Positions 32,601-32,993 of a DNA stretch of 32,993 nucleotides are shown here, one piece after another. The translations under genes and the position numbers were made by a program. The notes under the pieces were generated by a model that made no database searches, was not told the DNA's origin, and was given only the letters and a program-made list of their open reading frames with translations. Source of the stretch: UMGS2069 sp900557585 (GTDB lineage: Bacteria > Bacillota > Clostridia > Christensenellales > UBA1242); NCBI GenBank assembly GCA_902476355.1, contig CABSCS010000010.1:1-32993 (forward strand), in the 5' to 3' direction. Numbering within the stretch: the first letter of the stretch is position 1; each line of letters starts with the position of its first letter.

Positions 32601-32993
32601 ATGTTTAATTTATGTGAAATCAAACAAGCAAGAACAAAAAGAAATCTTGAACAATCCGACATCAAAAGACTCAGAGATCTTCAACTTCTTGTTTATCGTG
32701 AATATTTGAAATTCTATATGCGAAAATCTGACCATGAAAGACAAGAAGATTACTCACTTTCAGGCGTTTCTGCAAGACAGTATCTTGAAAAAAGACTTGA
32801 GGAAATTGAAAAAGAGGGTGGCGCAGGCAAAGAATATTTGAAAGAGCAACTTCGAAACACAATTGACGCGGCTTGCGTTTTTGCAACTGGAAGAAAGCCT
32901 TGCTATGAGCCAACCTATGCAAACGGAATGTGGCTTTTAGAAGACACGATTGAAGACATCATGGAATCTGCTCTTGTGAAAACTGCTCTTTCC
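32601..32993 (+). CDS. Hypothetical protein (partial, cut by right edge)
   Basis: The frame is open from ATG 32601, after a CAGGAGAAAAA site, to the window end (131 codons). It starts MFNLCEIKQARTKRNLEQSD and is highly charged and helical, with a stretch (YLEKRLEEIEKEGGAGKEYL) that could form a coiled coil. No membrane segment so far. I do not recognise it and the rest lies outside the window. Confidence 0.8.
   Translation, partial: MFNLCEIKQARTKRNLEQSDIKRLRDLQLLVYREYLKFYMRKSDHERQEDYSLSGVSARQYLEKRLEEIEKEGGAGKEYLKEQLRNTIDAACVFATGRKPCYEPTYANGMWLLEDTIEDIMESALVKTALS

Noticed and set aside
1..32993. CRISPR array, IS element or rRNA
   Set aside because: No regularly spaced identical repeats with unique spacers, no transposase-like frame and no rRNA signature were seen; the direct repeats present are only two or three copies each.

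Overview
The window looks like a chromosomal segment of an AT-rich, Gram-positive-type bacterium, most likely an uncultured anaerobic relative of the Clostridia (Bacillota). The basis is strong AGGAGG-type ribosome binding sites, canonical vegetative promoters with 17-base spacers, a very large signal-peptide surface protein with BspA-like repeats, and a stand-alone [FeFe]-hydrogenase H-domain protein. The lineage is an inference; no rRNA is present. Standard genetic code fits every gene.

Layout. From 1 to 29,542 every confident gene lies on the minus strand; from 29,803 to the end they lie on the plus strand. (1) 1-4434: a surface protein of at least 1,478 codons that runs off the left edge. 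It has a signal peptide, glycine-rich repeats, a DUF6273-like domain, ten exact 26-residue BspA/DUF285-type repeats and a C-terminal Hint (intein/hedgehog-type) domain. (2) 5048-18523: the transcription/translation core. Reading down the minus strand the order is rpsL-rpsG, fusA-tuf, rpoB-rpoC, so rpoBC follows tuf instead of preceding rpsL. The gaps hold many intergenic repeats and a structured element present twice. (3) 18754-22000: a cluster of poorly known genes: a HicB-like protein with two unknown genes, and a membrane-anchored repetitive beta protein. (4) 22050-27083: dnaB-glnS-alaS, a tight operon whose AlaRS is short (614 residues). (5) 27272-29542: a possible HhH-GPD/OGG-like protein and a protein ending in a degenerate diadenylate-cyclase-like domain. 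(6) 29803-32993: [FeFe]-hydrogenase-like protein, a protein with a lysine-rich tail, and an unknown gene cut by the right edge.

How the genes work together. The central block supplies ribosome (S12, S7), elongation factors and RNA polymerase. The dnaB operon joins replication to two tRNA synthetases. Points that stand out are the Hint domain on the surface protein, unusual residues in the RNA polymerase trigger loop and bridge helix, a duplicated structured intergenic element, and inverted copies of the tuf and rpsG 3' tails lying downstream of those genes.
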